NCBI GenBank assembly: GCA_025929595.1
Contig: JAICQA010000002.1
Coordinates: 1 to 33,914 of the forward strand
DNA from: Xanthobacteraceae bacterium
GTDB lineage: Bacteria > Pseudomonadota > Alphaproteobacteria > Rhizobiales > Xanthobacteraceae
Length of the DNA stretch: 33,914 nt
Reading direction: 5' to 3'
Position 1 is the stretch's first letter; each line of letters starts with the position of its first letter. Below are positions 1 to 9,976 of the stretch, piece by piece. The translations under genes and the position numbers were made by a program. The notes below the pieces were generated by a model. The model was not told the DNA's origin and did no database searches. It saw only the letters and a program-made list of their open reading frames with translations.

Positions 1-121
1 AAATTCCAATCGTCTGACGGCCCAGCCGTCCGCCCGGGTGGCGTCGCGTCAAGCGTGTGCTTGCGAGGGCCTGCCTTTGTCCCGACCGCGCCTAGCAGTT
101 TGAAGGGAAGGCCGAAGGACC

Positions 122-667
122 ATGCACAATTCGACTGCGGCACCAGCCGACGCCAGTGCCCGGAATCCTGCCGATTGGAGTTCGACCAAGGCCGCTTCCG
201 GTGCAGCCGAACTGACGCAATTCATCAGCTTTGCCATCGGCGACGACCAGTACGGCGTCGACATCATGGCCGTGCGTGAGATCAAGGGCTGGTCAGAAGT
301 ATCAAACCTCCCCAAGCAGCCGGATTATGTGCGCGGCGTCCTGAATCTGCGCGGCGTCATCGTTCCGATCATCGACCTGCGCCGCCGTTTCGGCCAGGGC
401 GCGACGGAAGCAACCGCCAGCCACATCGTCATCATCGTTCAGATCGGTCCGCGCCTGATCGGCATGCTGGCCGACCGCGTGCTCGACATCGTCTCGCTCG
501 ACGCCACGACCATCCAGCCGGTCCCGCGCATCTCGCAGTCGGCGCGCGTGGACTTCCTGTCCGGTCTCGTCACCGTCGACGGCGCGCTGATCGCCCTCAT
601 CGATCTGCCAAACATGCTCGCCCTGCCGGGCGACGGCGGCGATACGCCCGCGCAGATCGGCCATTAG
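122..667 (+). CDS. cheW: Chemotaxis coupling protein CheW
   Basis: Adaptor linking chemoreceptors to the CheA kinase at the cytoplasmic face of the membrane. The 181-residue protein has an Ala/Ser-rich N-terminal extension of about 30 residues, then a single CheW domain (about 31-170). Family motifs visible are FAIGDDQYGVDIMAVREI, the RGVLNLRG loop followed by VPIIDLRRRF, and the closing GALIALIDLPNML. There is no receiver or kinase part, so it is CheW rather than CheV. The ATG is preceded by GAAGGA at short spacing and AAGGGAAGG further up. It is the first gene of the chemotaxis cluster, separated by 194 bases from the binding-protein gene that follows. The 121 bases before it show no gene that I can support. 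Identification is secure; the exact start is less so. Confidence 0.95.
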   Translation: MHNSTAAPADASARNPADWSSTKAASGAAELTQFISFAIGDDQYGVDIMAVREIKGWSEVSNLPKQPDYVRGVLNLRGVIVPIIDLRRRFGQGATEATASHIVIIVQIGPRLIGMLADRVLDIVSLDATTIQPVPRISQSARVDFLSGLVTVDGALIALIDLPNMLALPGDGGDTPAQIGH

Positions 668-861
668 ACCGAAGCGATGCATCACATGTCGTCGCTCGGA
701 CAAGAGATCGACGGTCTGGCCCAAGGGCCCGGCCGTTCGCCAAGGGGTGCGGGCATCGCTCCGCGCCGACATTCCACCAATAACGCTGAAAAACAACGAG
801 GCCACCGCAGCCCGCAGCGCGCGAGCGTTCCGCAGGCTGCATTCACACCGGGAGAGTACGC

Positions 862-2028
862 ATGAAGTTCAGGTTTTTGACAGTTGCCGCTTGCGCGCTG
901 GCCGTTTCGGTCCCCGCCCTGGCGGAAGACGGCGTCACCGCCGACACCATCGTTTTCGGGCAGGCCGCGGTTCTTGAAGGTCCCGCGTCCGCGCTCGGCA
1001 CCGGCATGAAGGCCGGTCTGACGGCGGCGTTCGAGGAAGCCAACAAGAAGGGCGGCGTTCACGGCCGCAAGCTGAAGCTGAACAGCGTCGACGACGGCTA
1101 CGAGCCGGCCAAGTCGATCGCTGCGACCAAGAAGCTGATCGAAGAGGACAAGGTGTTCTCGCTGATCGGCCCGGTCGGCACGCCGACTTCGGCTGCGACG
1201 CAGCCCATCGCGATGGCGGCGGGCGTGCCCTTCATCGGCCCGTTCACCGGCGCCGGTTTCCTGCGCAACCCGAAGCTTGAGAACGTGATCAACGTTCGCG
1301 GCAGCTACGATGCCGAGACCGAAGCGTGGGTCAAGCACCTCACCGAAGACCTGAAGATCAAGAAGATCGCGATCTTCTATCAGGACGACGCTTACGGCCG
1401 TGCCGGCCTGTCGGGCTTCAAGAAGGCGATGGACAAGCGCAGCCTGGAGATCGCCGCCGAAGGCACCTACGAGCGCAACACCGTTGCGGTGAAGTCGGCG
1501 CTGCTTGCGCTGCGCCGTGCGGAGCCGGAAGCGGTCGTGATGGTCGGCGCTTACAAGCCGTCCGCGGAGTTCATCAAGCTCTCGCGTCAGGTCGGCTTCA
1601 ATCCGGTCTTTGTCAACATTTCCTTCGTCGGCGCTTCGGCGCTCGCCAAGGAGCTCGGCAAGGACGGCGAAGGCGTGATCGTCAGCCAGGTCGTTCCGTT
1701 CCCGTGGGATGTCTCGATCAAGGCGATCGCCGACTATCAGGCGGCGATGAAGGCGGTCGACGCGAAAGCCGAACCCGACTTCGTTTCGCTCGAAGGCTAT
1801 CTCGTTGGCCGTCTCACCGTTGCCGCGCTTGAAAAGGCCGGCAAGGACGTGACGCGCGCGGGTCTGCTGAAGGCGATCAAGGACACCGGCAACTGGGACA
1901 TCGGCGGCGTCAAGCTGACCTACGGCCCGGCCGACAATGAAGGCTTCGACAAGGTCTTCATGACGGTCGTGCAGAAGGACGGAACCTTCAAGGCAGTCGA
2001 CAAGCTGATGAAGGTTTCTTCGAACTAA
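862..2028 (+). CDS. Orphan periplasmic ligand-binding protein, LivK/branched-chain amino acid ABC type
   Basis: A 388-residue type I periplasmic binding protein (Peripla_BP_6/LivK-like). It begins with a signal peptide (MKFRFLTVAACALAVSVPALA, likely cut after Ala21), followed by the typical first strand TIVFGQAAVLEGPASALGTG. Later come the family landmarks SLIGPVGTPTSAA and AIFYQDDAYGRAGL. Such proteins capture amino acids, amides or aromatic acids in the periplasm and normally deliver them to LivHMGF permeases. No permease or ATPase gene is nearby: it sits between cheW and three chemoreceptors and is followed by a strong hairpin. That placement suggests a ligand-presenting role in chemotaxis, or a stranded transport component; both are inference. 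GGGAGAG lies upstream of the ATG. The ligand cannot be read from the sequence. Confidence 0.9.
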   Translation: MKFRFLTVAACALAVSVPALAEDGVTADTIVFGQAAVLEGPASALGTGMKAGLTAAFEEANKKGGVHGRKLKLNSVDDGYEPAKSIAATKKLIEEDKVFSLIGPVGTPTSAATQPIAMAAGVPFIGPFTGAGFLRNPKLENVINVRGSYDAETEAWVKHLTEDLKIKKIAIFYQDDAYGRAGLSGFKKAMDKRSLEIAAEGTYERNTVAVKSALLALRRAEPEAVVMVGAYKPSAEFIKLSRQVGFNPVFVNISFVGASALAKELGKDGEGVIVSQVVPFPWDVSIKAIADYQAAMKAVDAKAEPDFVSLEGYLVGRLTVAALEKAGKDVTRAGLLKAIKDTGNWDIGGVKLTYGPADNEGFDKVFMTVVQKDGTFKAVDKLMKVSSN

Positions 2029-2037
2029 GTCTGAAGG

Positions 2038-2063
2038 CGGCGGCTCCGCAAACGGAGCCGCCG
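2038..2063 (+). terminator. Strong hairpin after the binding-protein gene
   Basis: Perfect 11-bp stem CGGCGGCTCCG / CGGAGCCGCCG with a CAAA loop, beginning 9 bases after the stop codon. The following CAATTCT is only weakly T-rich, so it may be a leaky intrinsic terminator or an mRNA-stabilising 3' end that sets binding-protein expression apart from the receptor genes downstream. Confidence 0.65.
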
Positions 2064-2072
2064 CAATTCTAA

Positions 2073-2098
2073 GCGCCGGCGGGGGATTTGGCCGGCGC
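2073..2098 (+). repeat. Second inverted repeat before the first receptor gene
   Basis: GCGCCGGC (2073-2080) and GCCGGCGC (2091-2098) form an 8-bp perfect stem around a 10-base loop, just upstream of the G-rich ribosome-binding region of the first chemoreceptor gene (start 2113). It could act with the preceding hairpin as a two-part terminator or as a leader structure. Confidence 0.5.
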
Positions 2099-2112
2099 CC
2101 GGGGGGTAGGGG

Positions 2113-4929
2113 ATGAAAGTATTTCGTAGCGTCCTGAATCTTGTTTCACGGCTCAATCCGCTGAACCTGTTCGCGCGCTTCGGCGTCAAGGTGAAGCTGC
2201 AAGCGGCCTTTGCGGCGGCGGCCCTCATGACCGTCGTGGCCTCCGCGGTCGCGATCGTTTCGTTTCAGCATGTCGAAACCGACGTCGAGCGCGTGGCAAA
2301 GCACGAAGTGCCGCTGATGACGGACGCGCTCCGCCTCTCGGTGATCGCCGGAGAAATTTCCACCTCCGCCGCCCGCTTTGTCGGCGCCCGTACCGTTGCG
2401 GAGCAAAAAGAGCTGACCACCCAGATCTCGGAGCGCACGGAATCTCTGCGCCGCACCATCGAACGGCTGCGCCCGAAGGCCGACGCTTCATACTTTGCCG
2501 GTGTTGAAGCCGCTTCGGCGGACCTCAACAAGAACCTGGCCGAGCTCGACAAGGTGATCGTGCAAAGAACCAGTATGCGGGCCGCGGTTGAGCAGCAACT
2601 GGATGCCATTCACAAGATTCATACGCAGATTGGCGACAAGCTGACACCGATCGTCGACGATTCCTATTTCGACGTCGTGATGACGGCGGAAAGCGTCGGC
2701 AAGTCCGGCGACAAGCTGATCCGCGGACTGGTCAACGAAAATCTGATGAGAATGCAGACCATGGTCCAGCTTGGTTCTGAAACCAATCTGGTCACCGGCC
2801 TGCTGACGGCCGGCGCGCTGACCTCGTCGCCGGCCATCCTTGCAATGATTGAAGACCGCTTCACGGCGTCGGTTCGCCGCGCGCAACGCGAACTCGCGCG
2901 GCTGCCGGACGATCCGAAATATGCGGCACTTCGTCAGCGCACCGACCAGCTCATCAAGCAGGCGAATTTCAAAGGTCCGCGCGGCGGTGACGGCGAACTA
3001 TCGCGGCTTCAGAACGTCTTCCGCGCTCATGAAGGGCTCGCGGCGATTCTGATTACGCTGATCGATGATCTCAATTTCTCGACGGTGCTGGATAGCGAGC
3101 AGGCCGCCAAGCGCACCAGCCAGGTGATCAAGGAGCTGGTCAGCAACCAGATTTCCGGTCTGCGCAACGCCCTGGAAATCGCGGTCCAGACTCATCTCGT
3201 CGCCAGCCTGATGAGCGAAGTAGCGGTCGCGCGCGAATCGGCTTCGCTTGTGCCGCTTCAGGATCGCTTCCGCGCCTCCGCCGCCCTGCTCAATAAATCC
3301 GTCGCCGTTCTCAAGGACGACACCGTCAGGAAAAGCGTCGAGCAGTTGCTGGCCTTCGGAGCCGGTAACAACAGCGTCTTTGAGACGCGCAAGCAGGAGC
3401 TGCTGGCAACCGCCGCGGCGGACAAGACCGTCGAGGCAAATTTGCGCATCCAGCGCGATCTGGAAGCCGCGGTCGGCCTGCTGGTGTCGAACTCGGAGTC
3501 CTCGATGATCCTGGGTACGACCAACCTGCTCGAAGACCTCGCGCAGAATCGTACCCTTCTGATCGTCGTCGCGCTGGCGAGCCTCCTGGCCGCCGCGCTC
3601 ATCGCCTACTTTTATGTTCAGCGCAGCCTCATCCGGCGCCTGACCACGCTCGGCACCACCATGGAGCGCCTGTCGTCGGGCGACAATCAGGTGGATGTCG
3701 CCGCGGCCGAAGACCGCGACGAGGTCGGCAAGATGGCGCGGGCGGTGGTCGTGTTCCGCGATGCCGCAGTCGAGAAGCTCCGGCTTGAAGGCGAAGCCGA
3801 AGCGCAGCGCAAAGGCGCCGAAGACGAACGCAAGCGCAATGAGGCTATTCAGGCCCGCCACGCCGAGGAACAGGCACAGGCGATCCACTCGCTCGCCGAG
3901 GGTCTGCGGCAATTGTCGGACGGGGACCTCGCCTTCCGCCTCACCGACGGCTTCACGGACGAATACATCCGTATCAAGGAAGACTTCAACGCCGCGATGG
4001 AACGCCTGCAGGAGACCATGGGCGCGATCGTCGCTTCCATGCGCGAGGTCTCGAACGCGGCGGTGGAAATTTCCGCCAGCACGACCGACCTTTCACAGCG
4101 CACCGAGGAGCAGGCGGCGAGCCTCGAGGAAACCTCCGCCTCGATGGAAGAGATCGCGGCGACGGTAAAAAAGAACGCCGAGAATGCACTGCACGCCAGC
4201 CAATTTGCGAACGATACCCGCAAGGTTGCCGATCGCGGCGGGGAGGTGGCGGGAGCGGCCGTGTCCTCGATGGCGCGTATCGAAGACTCGTCCGAGAAGA
4301 TTTCCGACATCATCGGCGTCATCGACGAGATCGCGTTCCAGACCAATCTCCTGGCGCTGAACGCCGCGGTCGAGGCCGCGCGCGCCGGCGAAGCGGGCCG
4401 CGGGTTCGCGGTCGTCGCGGCGGAAGTCCGCAGCCTCGCGCAGCGTTCGTCGCAGGCCGCGAAGGACATCAAGGACTTGATCCACAAGAGCTCCGACCAG
4501 GTTCAGGAAGGCGTCGAGCTGGTCAACCAGGCCGGCACGGCGCTGACCGAGATCGTCACGTCGATCAAGAAGGTCGCGGAAATCGTCGGCGAAATCGCAT
4601 CCGCGAGTTCCGAGCAATCGACCGGCATCGACCAGATCAGCACCGCGCTCTCGCAGATGGACGAGATCACGCAGCAGAACTCGGCCCTGGTTGAGGAAAA
4701 CGCGGCCTCGGTCAAGACGCTCGAACAGCAGTCACAGGCGATGGACGAGCAGATTTCGATCTTCAAGCTCGGCACGCTCGCGGAGGCCGCAGAAGCGATG
4801 CGACGTGCGGCGCCTGAGGCTCCGAAGCAACCGGCCCGTCATGTTGCGCGCCGCGCGAACGGCAAAGGCTCAACGCATGGCGCGCTCGCTGTTGCTCAGG
4901 AAGAAGATGCCGACTGGAAAGAATTCTAA
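2113..4929 (+). CDS. Methyl-accepting chemotaxis protein with large duplicated periplasmic module
   Basis: A 938-residue transmembrane chemoreceptor, long for the family. Membrane helices lie at about 29-51 and 482-503, giving a periplasmic region of about 430 residues that looks all-helical. Within it, residues from 180 and from 316 align without gaps (shared D-D-x-x-F, an LV pair, and DRFxAS at 248 and 384), so the sensory part contains an internal duplication. After the second helix come a HAMP domain (about 504-556), a second HAMP-like segment around GDLAFRL, and the signalling hairpin with [20 protein letters not shown] near residue 734. The tail ends DWKEF, matching the CheR/CheB-docking pentapeptide pattern of E. 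coli receptors (NWETF). Ligand unknown. It is first of three tandem receptor genes. Confidence 0.95.
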   Translation: MKVFRSVLNLVSRLNPLNLFARFGVKVKLQAAFAAAALMTVVASAVAIVSFQHVETDVERVAKHEVPLMTDALRLSVIAGEISTSAARFVGARTVAEQKELTTQISERTESLRRTIERLRPKADASYFAGVEAASADLNKNLAELDKVIVQRTSMRAAVEQQLDAIHKIHTQIGDKLTPIVDDSYFDVVMTAESVGKSGDKLIRGLVNENLMRMQTMVQLGSETNLVTGLLTAGALTSSPAILAMIEDRFTASVRRAQRELARLPDDPKYAALRQRTDQLIKQANFKGPRGGDGELSRLQNVFRAHEGLAAILITLIDDLNFSTVLDSEQAAKRTSQVIKELVSNQISGLRNALEIAVQTHLVASLMSEVAVARESASLVPLQDRFRASAALLNKSVAVLKDDTVRKSVEQLLAFGAGNNSVFETRKQELLATAAADKTVEANLRIQRDLEAAVGLLVSNSESSMILGTTNLLEDLAQNRTLLIVVALASLLAAALIAYFYVQRSLIRRLTTLGTTMERLSSGDNQVDVAAAEDRDEVGKMARAVVVFRDAAVEKLRLEGEAEAQRKGAEDERKRNEAIQARHAEEQAQAIHSLAEGLRQLSDGDLAFRLTDGFTDEYIRIKEDFNAAMERLQETMGAIVASMREVSNAAVEISASTTDLSQRTEEQAASLEETSASMEEIAATVKKNAENALHASQFANDTRKVADRGGEVAGAAVSSMARIEDSSEKISDIIGVIDEIAFQTNLLALNAAVEAARAGEAGRGFAVVAAEVRSLAQRSSQAAKDIKDLIHKSSDQVQEGVELVNQAGTALTEIVTSIKKVAEIVGEIASASSEQSTGIDQISTALSQMDEITQQNSALVEENAASVKTLEQQSQAMDEQISIFKLGTLAEAAEAMRRAAPEAPKQPARHVARRANGKGSTHGALAVAQEEDADWKEF

Positions 4930-4933
4930 CAAG

Positions 4934-4947
4934 GCGGCAAACGCCGC
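4934..4947 (+). repeat. Intercistronic hairpin between receptor genes 1 and 2
   Basis: GCGGC-AAAC-GCCGC, a 5-bp stem just after the stop codon of the first receptor gene. It lacks a T-tract. A similar structure follows the second receptor gene, so these may be mRNA processing or stability elements. Confidence 0.35.
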
Positions 4948-4995
4948 ACTCGCACCCCACGAGCGGGCGGGAAAGCAAGGTCAGAACGGACGATC

Positions 4996-6984
4996 ATGAG
5001 CAAGCTTCCGCAATTTTCCATCTCGACAAAACTCTATGCACTATTTGCGTTGCTTGCCGGTCTGACCGTCGCACTTGCGATGTACGCCGTTTACAGTTCC
5101 CGGGATCACGCTGCGCTCTCGGCCGAATTGCAGTCGGCCTCGCTTGGCGCGCGCAACGTCGAGCGCGTCAATAGCCTGATCTACGCCGTGGTCATGGAAT
5201 CGCGCGGCATCTATATGTCGCCCGACGTCGCGGCTGCGAAGCGCTTCGGGACCAACCTCCTCAAATTCAATGAAGAGATCGCGGCGACCGTCGCCGCCTG
5301 GCAGAAGATCGTCCAGGCCGACGACGCGGCACAGTTTGAGGAATTCTCCAAGCGCATCAAGCAGTTCATCGACTTCCGCCGCGAGCTCGTGCGGCTCGGT
5401 ACCGAGGTCAATCCGGCTGCCGGCCGTGAATGGGGCGACAACGAAGCCAATCGCAGCGTCCGCACCGCGCTGAACAAGGATGTCGACGCGCTCGCAAAGC
5501 TCTACGCAGCGCGTGCCGAGCGCATCACGGCCCGCATCGACCGCGGCATCAGCACGACCGGCGCCGTGATGGGCGTGCTCGGCTTTGTTGCGATTCTGGT
5601 CGCTGCCTTCGGCATGGCGCTCATCTGGCGCGGCGTCATCCGGCCGCTGGCGCGCCTCGTCGACACGATGGGCGAACTCGCCCAGCACAACAATGACGTC
5701 GCTGTGCCCGGCACGGAACGCGGCGATGAAGTAGGACAGATGGCTCGTGCCGTGCTCGTGCTGCGCGACGCCTCGATCGAGAAGGTTCGGCTCGAAGGCG
5801 AAACCGCCGACCAGCGCCGCACCAGCGAAGCGGAGCGGCGCAAGAACGCCGAAATTCAGGCCAAGGCGGCGGAAGAACAGGCCGACGCCATGCGCGCGCT
5901 CGCCGAGGGTTTGAGCCGGATGGCGCAGGGCGATCTCACCTTCCGCCTGAGCGAAGGCTTCACCGGCGACTACGAGCAGATCCGGGACGATTTCAACGCC
6001 ACCATCGGTCACATGCAGGAGACGATGACGGCGATCGTCGTGGCCACGCGCGAGGTCGCCAACACCGCCGCCGAGATTTCGGCGAGCACGACCGATCTCT
6101 CGCAGCGCACCGAGGAGCAGGCGGCGAGCCTCGAGCAGACCTCGGCCTCGATGGAGCAGATCTCCTCGACCGTGAAGAAGAACGCGGAAAACGCGCAGCA
6201 GGCCAATCAGTTCGCGATCGGCACTCGTCAGGTCGCCGGCCAGGGCGGCCAGATTGTCAGCGAGGCCGTCTCCTCCATGGCGCGCATCGAGGAGTCGTCG
6301 AAAAAGATTTCCGACATCATCGGTGTCATCGACGAGATCGCCTTCCAGACCAATCTGCTGGCGCTCAATGCCGCGGTTGAAGCCGCACGAGCCGGCGAAG
6401 CGGGCCGCGGCTTTGCCGTGGTCGCGCAGGAAGTCCGCAGCCTCGCCCAGCGTTCGTCCCAGGCGGCGAAGGATATCAAGGAGCTCATCAACAAGAGCTC
6501 CGGTCAGGTCGAGGAAGGCGTCGAGCTGGTCAACCGCGCCGGCACGGCGCTCACCGAGATCGTCGAGTCGATCAAGAAGGTTGCCGACATCGTGTCGGGC
6601 ATCGCGGTCGCGAGCACCGAGCAGGCGACCGGCATCGACCAGATCAACACCGCGCTCTCGCAGATGGACGAGGTCACACAGCAAAATTCCGCGCTCGTCG
6701 AACAGAACGCAGCCTCCGCAAAGTCCCTCGAAGAGCAGGCCGCCGCCATGGACGATCAGGTCGGCCGCTTCCAGATCGGCGACGCGGGTCTGCCGCAAAC
6801 GGCGCCAGCGCCAGTGGCCGCGCCGAAGCGTCCCGAACGCGTGCGCGTTGCCGCTCCGGCCGCCGCTATGCCGGTCCGCAAGCGCGCGGTCGCGGCAAGA
6901 GCCAATGGCCGCGGTCCAGTCGCCCGCATGCAGGCGGCCGTTGCCACGGCTTTTGAAGACGACGCCGCGTGGAAAGAGTTTTGA
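4996..6984 (+). CDS. Methyl-accepting chemotaxis protein
   Basis: A 662-residue chemoreceptor with membrane helices at about 12-35 and 190-212 enclosing a helical periplasmic domain of roughly 155 residues, about the size of a four-helix-bundle sensor. HAMP follows ([15 protein letters not shown]), then a second HAMP-like segment ([11 protein letters not shown]) and the signalling domain with the [20 protein letters not shown] tip. The C-terminus is a basic Ala/Pro linker ending in AWKEF, an xWxxF adaptation-enzyme docking tail. Its cytoplasmic half is nearly the same as those of the flanking receptor genes while its sensory half is unrelated, indicating duplication followed by replacement or rapid change of the sensor. 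The stimulus cannot be inferred. Confidence 0.95.
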   Translation: MSKLPQFSISTKLYALFALLAGLTVALAMYAVYSSRDHAALSAELQSASLGARNVERVNSLIYAVVMESRGIYMSPDVAAAKRFGTNLLKFNEEIAATVAAWQKIVQADDAAQFEEFSKRIKQFIDFRRELVRLGTEVNPAAGREWGDNEANRSVRTALNKDVDALAKLYAARAERITARIDRGISTTGAVMGVLGFVAILVAAFGMALIWRGVIRPLARLVDTMGELAQHNNDVAVPGTERGDEVGQMARAVLVLRDASIEKVRLEGETADQRRTSEAERRKNAEIQAKAAEEQADAMRALAEGLSRMAQGDLTFRLSEGFTGDYEQIRDDFNATIGHMQETMTAIVVATREVANTAAEISASTTDLSQRTEEQAASLEQTSASMEQISSTVKKNAENAQQANQFAIGTRQVAGQGGQIVSEAVSSMARIEESSKKISDIIGVIDEIAFQTNLLALNAAVEAARAGEAGRGFAVVAQEVRSLAQRSSQAAKDIKELINKSSGQVEEGVELVNRAGTALTEIVESIKKVADIVSGIAVASTEQATGIDQINTALSQMDEVTQQNSALVEQNAASAKSLEEQAAAMDDQVGRFQIGDAGLPQTAPAPVAAPKRPERVRVAAPAAAMPVRKRAVAARANGRGPVARMQAAVATAFEDDAAWKEF

Positions 6985-6992
6985 CGAACACA

Positions 6993-7009
6993 GCCGCCAG
7001 GACGGCGGC
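6993..7009 (+). repeat. Intercistronic hairpin between receptor genes 2 and 3
   Basis: GCCGCC-AGGAC-GGCGGC, a 6-bp perfect stem in the 42-base gap after the second receptor gene. No T-tract follows. It recalls the hairpin after receptor gene 1. Confidence 0.35.
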
Positions 7010-7026
7010 AGAAGTGAGCAGAAGCA

Positions 7027-9093
7027 ATGCCAAGTTTTTTCCGCGGCCGGTCGAAGGCCGGCGTCCCGAGCAAGCGAAGCCTTAGCTGGCGGCTGTTGCT
7101 GCCTCTTCCGATCGCACTGGCCGTCGCGATCCTCGCCGTCTGGTTTGTTGTGCCGGGTGTCGTCCGTGACAACGCGACCGGCGAAGCCATTCTTGCGGGC
7201 CAGCAGACGGCGGAGCAATTCAAGCAGATCCGCGCCTATTACACCGAGAATGTAGTGGGCAAGGTCACGAAGGACGGTGCACTCAAAGCCTCCTCCGACC
7301 ACCGCGCCGACCCGAAGGCGGTGCCGCTGCCCGCCACCATGATTCACGATCTCAGCACGCTGCTCGCCAAACAGGACACGACGGTCAATCTCTACAGCGC
7401 CTACCCCTTCCCGAACCGCGCCTCCCGCAAGCTCGACGACTTTCAGCAGGCGGCTTGGGCGGCGCTCGTGAAAGATCCGACGCAGCCCTTCTCACGCAAC
7501 GAAATCCGCGACGGACGCCATGTCGTGCGTGTAGCCGTCGCCGACACGATGGCGGCCCAGGCCTGCGTCACGTGTCACAATTCCGCATCCGCCTCGCCCA
7601 AAAAGGACTGGAAGCTTGGCGACGTGCGCGGCGTGCTGGAAGTCGCTTCGGTGATCGATTCACAGCTCGCCGCCGGCGCCACGCTCAGCAACTGGATCGT
7701 CGCCGGCGCGGTTGCGATCGGTCTGGTTCTGCTCGGCATCACCTTCGTCACGGCGCGCAGCGTGACCAATCCCATTCGCGCGCTCTCGAACAGCATGTTG
7801 CAGCTCGCCGACCGCAGGAACGACATCGAAATCACCGGCGCCGAACGCGGCGACGAAATCGGGGAAATGTCACGCGCCGTCCTCGTATTCCGCGATGCCG
7901 CCGTCGAAAAGCAACGGCTCGAAGCGGAATCGGAGCAGCAGCGCGAGGCGACCGACCACGAACGCAGACGCAATGCCGATACGGCGGCACGCGCCGCCGG
8001 CGAGCAGTCGCAGGCGGTACGCGCACTGGCCGACGGGCTGCGCAAGGTATCGGAGGGCGACCTCACGGTCCGTTTGTCGGACGGCTTCACCGGTGACTAT
8101 CAGCAGATCAAGGACGACTTCAACGCGACCGTCGAGGCGCTGCAGGAAACGATCGGCTCGATTGTGCTCGCGACTCGCGAGGTGACGAACACCGCGTCGG
8201 AGATTTCATCGAGCACCACCGACCTCTCGCAGCGAACCGAGGAACAGGCCGCCAGCCTCGAGGAGACGTCCGCTTCGATGGAACAGATGGCGGCGACGGT
8301 GAAGAGGAACGCCGAGAACGCCCAGCAGGCCAACCAGTTCGCGGTCGACACGCGCCGCGTGGCCGATCAGGGCGGCGAGATCGTCGGCGAGGCCGTCGCG
8401 TCCATGGCCCGCATCGAGGAATCGTCCAAGAAGATCGCCGACATCATCGGCGTCATCGACGAGATTGCCTTCCAGACCAATTTGCTCGCGCTCAACGCCG
8501 CGGTCGAAGCGGCCCGGGCCGGCGAGGCCGGGCGCGGCTTTGCGGTGGTCGCGGCCGAAGTCCGCAGCCTGGCGCAGCGTTCTTCGCAGGCGGCGAAGGA
8601 CATCAAGGACCTGATCAACAGCAGTTCCGGGCAGGTGCAGGAGGGCGTTGAGCTCGTGAACCGCGCCGGCACGGCGCTCACCGACATCGTCCGCTCGATC
8701 GAAAAGGTCGCGGGCATCGTCACCGAAATCGCGTCCGCGAGCGCCGAGCAGTCGACCGGCATCGACCAGATCAACACCGCACTCACGCAAATGGACGAGG
8801 TCACGCAGCAGAACTCCGCGCTCGTGGAGGAGAATGCCGCGTCGGCCAAGTCGCTCGAGGAGCAGGCCGCGTCGATGGACGGGCAGGTGAGCCGCTTCAA
8901 GGTTGGCGCGGCTTCGCATCCCGAGCCTGCCCAAGCCGCAAGAAGCGCAACAGCGACCTCCGCAATCAAAATCAAGGCGGCCGAGGCGCCGCGCCGTCCG
9001 GTCGCCAAAGCTATCAGCCGCGGGCCTGTCGCGCGCATGCAGGCGGCCGTTGCGACTGCGTTCAAGGACGATCCGGAGTGGAAAGAATTCTGA
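7027..9093 (+). CDS. Haem c-binding (DUF3365/Tll0287-like) methyl-accepting chemotaxis protein
   Basis: A 688-residue chemoreceptor. An N-terminal membrane helix (about 19-46) leads into a periplasmic domain with the family signature [14 protein letters not shown] and a CxxCH motif (C180, C183, H184 in ACVTCHNS), which would attach haem c covalently after export. The second membrane helix is at about 220-244, then HAMP, a second HAMP-like segment and the usual signalling domain. The tail ends EWKEF, an xWxxF docking peptide. DUF3365 sensors are associated with redox or gas sensing, so this receptor plausibly drives energy taxis or aerotaxis; the actual signal is inferred. Its stop is one base before the cheR start codon, so receptor and methyltransferase are probably translationally coupled. 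Confidence 0.93.
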   Translation: MPSFFRGRSKAGVPSKRSLSWRLLLPLPIALAVAILAVWFVVPGVVRDNATGEAILAGQQTAEQFKQIRAYYTENVVGKVTKDGALKASSDHRADPKAVPLPATMIHDLSTLLAKQDTTVNLYSAYPFPNRASRKLDDFQQAAWAALVKDPTQPFSRNEIRDGRHVVRVAVADTMAAQACVTCHNSASASPKKDWKLGDVRGVLEVASVIDSQLAAGATLSNWIVAGAVAIGLVLLGITFVTARSVTNPIRALSNSMLQLADRRNDIEITGAERGDEIGEMSRAVLVFRDAAVEKQRLEAESEQQREATDHERRRNADTAARAAGEQSQAVRALADGLRKVSEGDLTVRLSDGFTGDYQQIKDDFNATVEALQETIGSIVLATREVTNTASEISSSTTDLSQRTEEQAASLEETSASMEQMAATVKRNAENAQQANQFAVDTRRVADQGGEIVGEAVASMARIEESSKKIADIIGVIDEIAFQTNLLALNAAVEAARAGEAGRGFAVVAAEVRSLAQRSSQAAKDIKDLINSSSGQVQEGVELVNRAGTALTDIVRSIEKVAGIVTEIASASAEQSTGIDQINTALTQMDEVTQQNSALVEENAASAKSLEEQAASMDGQVSRFKVGAASHPEPAQAARSATATSAIKIKAAEAPRRPVAKAISRGPVARMQAAVATAFKDDPEWKEF

Positions 9094-9094
9094 G

Positions 9095-9976
9095 ATGTCG
9101 CCCCGCTCCGACTCCGCCATAGCGATTGCCGAGATCGACCCGAAACGGGAATTCCCGTTCTCGGACGCCGATTTCCGTAACCTCGCGGAGTATGCCTATC
9201 AGCACACGGGCATTGCGCTCTCAGAGAGCAAGCGCGATCTCGTTTACAACCGTTTGTCGCGCCGCTTGCGCGCGCTCGGCCTGCGCACCTTTCGCGAATA
9301 TCACGAGTTTCTGGAAGGCCCGCAGGGCGGCGGCGAAAAAGAGCGCTTCATCAATTCCGTGTCGACCAATCACACGCGCTTCTTCCGCGAAGCGCATCAC
9401 TTCACGCATTTCCGCACGAGCGTCGCTGCGAATTTCGCGCGCGCGCACGGCGCAAGCGGCCGCGGGCGCATGCGTGTCTGGTCCGCCGGCTGCTCGACCG
9501 GCGAAGAACCCTACACGATCGCGATGGTGCTCAAGAAGGAAATTCCCGGCATCGCGCGCCACGACGTGCGTATGCTTGCGACCGACATCGACACGGAAGT
9601 ATTGAGCAAGGGCGCGCGCGGCGAGTATTCGGCGAGCGCGTTGCAGGAAATCCCCGCTGAGTTTCACGCCGACATCGAGCGCAAGGGCGACCGCCAGTTG
9701 GGCAAGCTCCAGATGGGCGAAGCGCTGCGCTCGCTCATCACCTTTCGCCAGCTCAACCTGATGCAAAGCTGGCCGGTGAAAGGGCCGTTCGACGCGATCT
9801 TCTGCCGCAACGTCATGATCTATTTCGACGCCCCGACCAAAAAGTCGCTGGTCGAGCGCTTCACAAAGCTCATCCGTCCGGGCGGCTGGCTCTATATCGG
9901 CCACTCCGAATCGCTGATCGGCGCCCACCCCGGTCTCGAACTGGTCGGCCGCACGATCTACCGGAGGGAGCCGTGA
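9095..9976 (+). CDS. cheR: Chemoreceptor glutamate methyltransferase CheR
   Basis: S-adenosylmethionine-dependent enzyme that methylates receptor glutamates during adaptation. The 293-residue product has the N-terminal helical CheR domain (FRNLAEYAYQHTGIALSESK, NHTRFFRE) and the C-terminal methyltransferase domain with the SAM-binding VWSAGCSTGEEPYT loop and the IFCRNVMIYFD motif. The reading frame is open further upstream inside the preceding receptor gene. I chose the ATG at 9095 because it lies one base after the receptor stop and matches the usual protein length. Its stop overlaps the cheD start (GTGA). Its substrates are probably the three receptors upstream, all of which carry an xWxxF tail. 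Confidence 0.96.
   Translation: MSPRSDSAIAIAEIDPKREFPFSDADFRNLAEYAYQHTGIALSESKRDLVYNRLSRRLRALGLRTFREYHEFLEGPQGGGEKERFINSVSTNHTRFFREAHHFTHFRTSVAANFARAHGASGRGRMRVWSAGCSTGEEPYTIAMVLKKEIPGIARHDVRMLATDIDTEVLSKGARGEYSASALQEIPAEFHADIERKGDRQLGKLQMGEALRSLITFRQLNLMQSWPVKGPFDAIFCRNVMIYFDAPTKKSLVERFTKLIRPGGWLYIGHSESLIGAHPGLELVGRTIYRREP

Noticed and set aside
5041-7347. 768-codon open frame on the minus strand across receptor gene 2
   Set aside because: It is antisense to a clear chemoreceptor gene and has the Arg/Asp/Gly/Leu-rich composition typical of shadow frames in GC-rich coding DNA.
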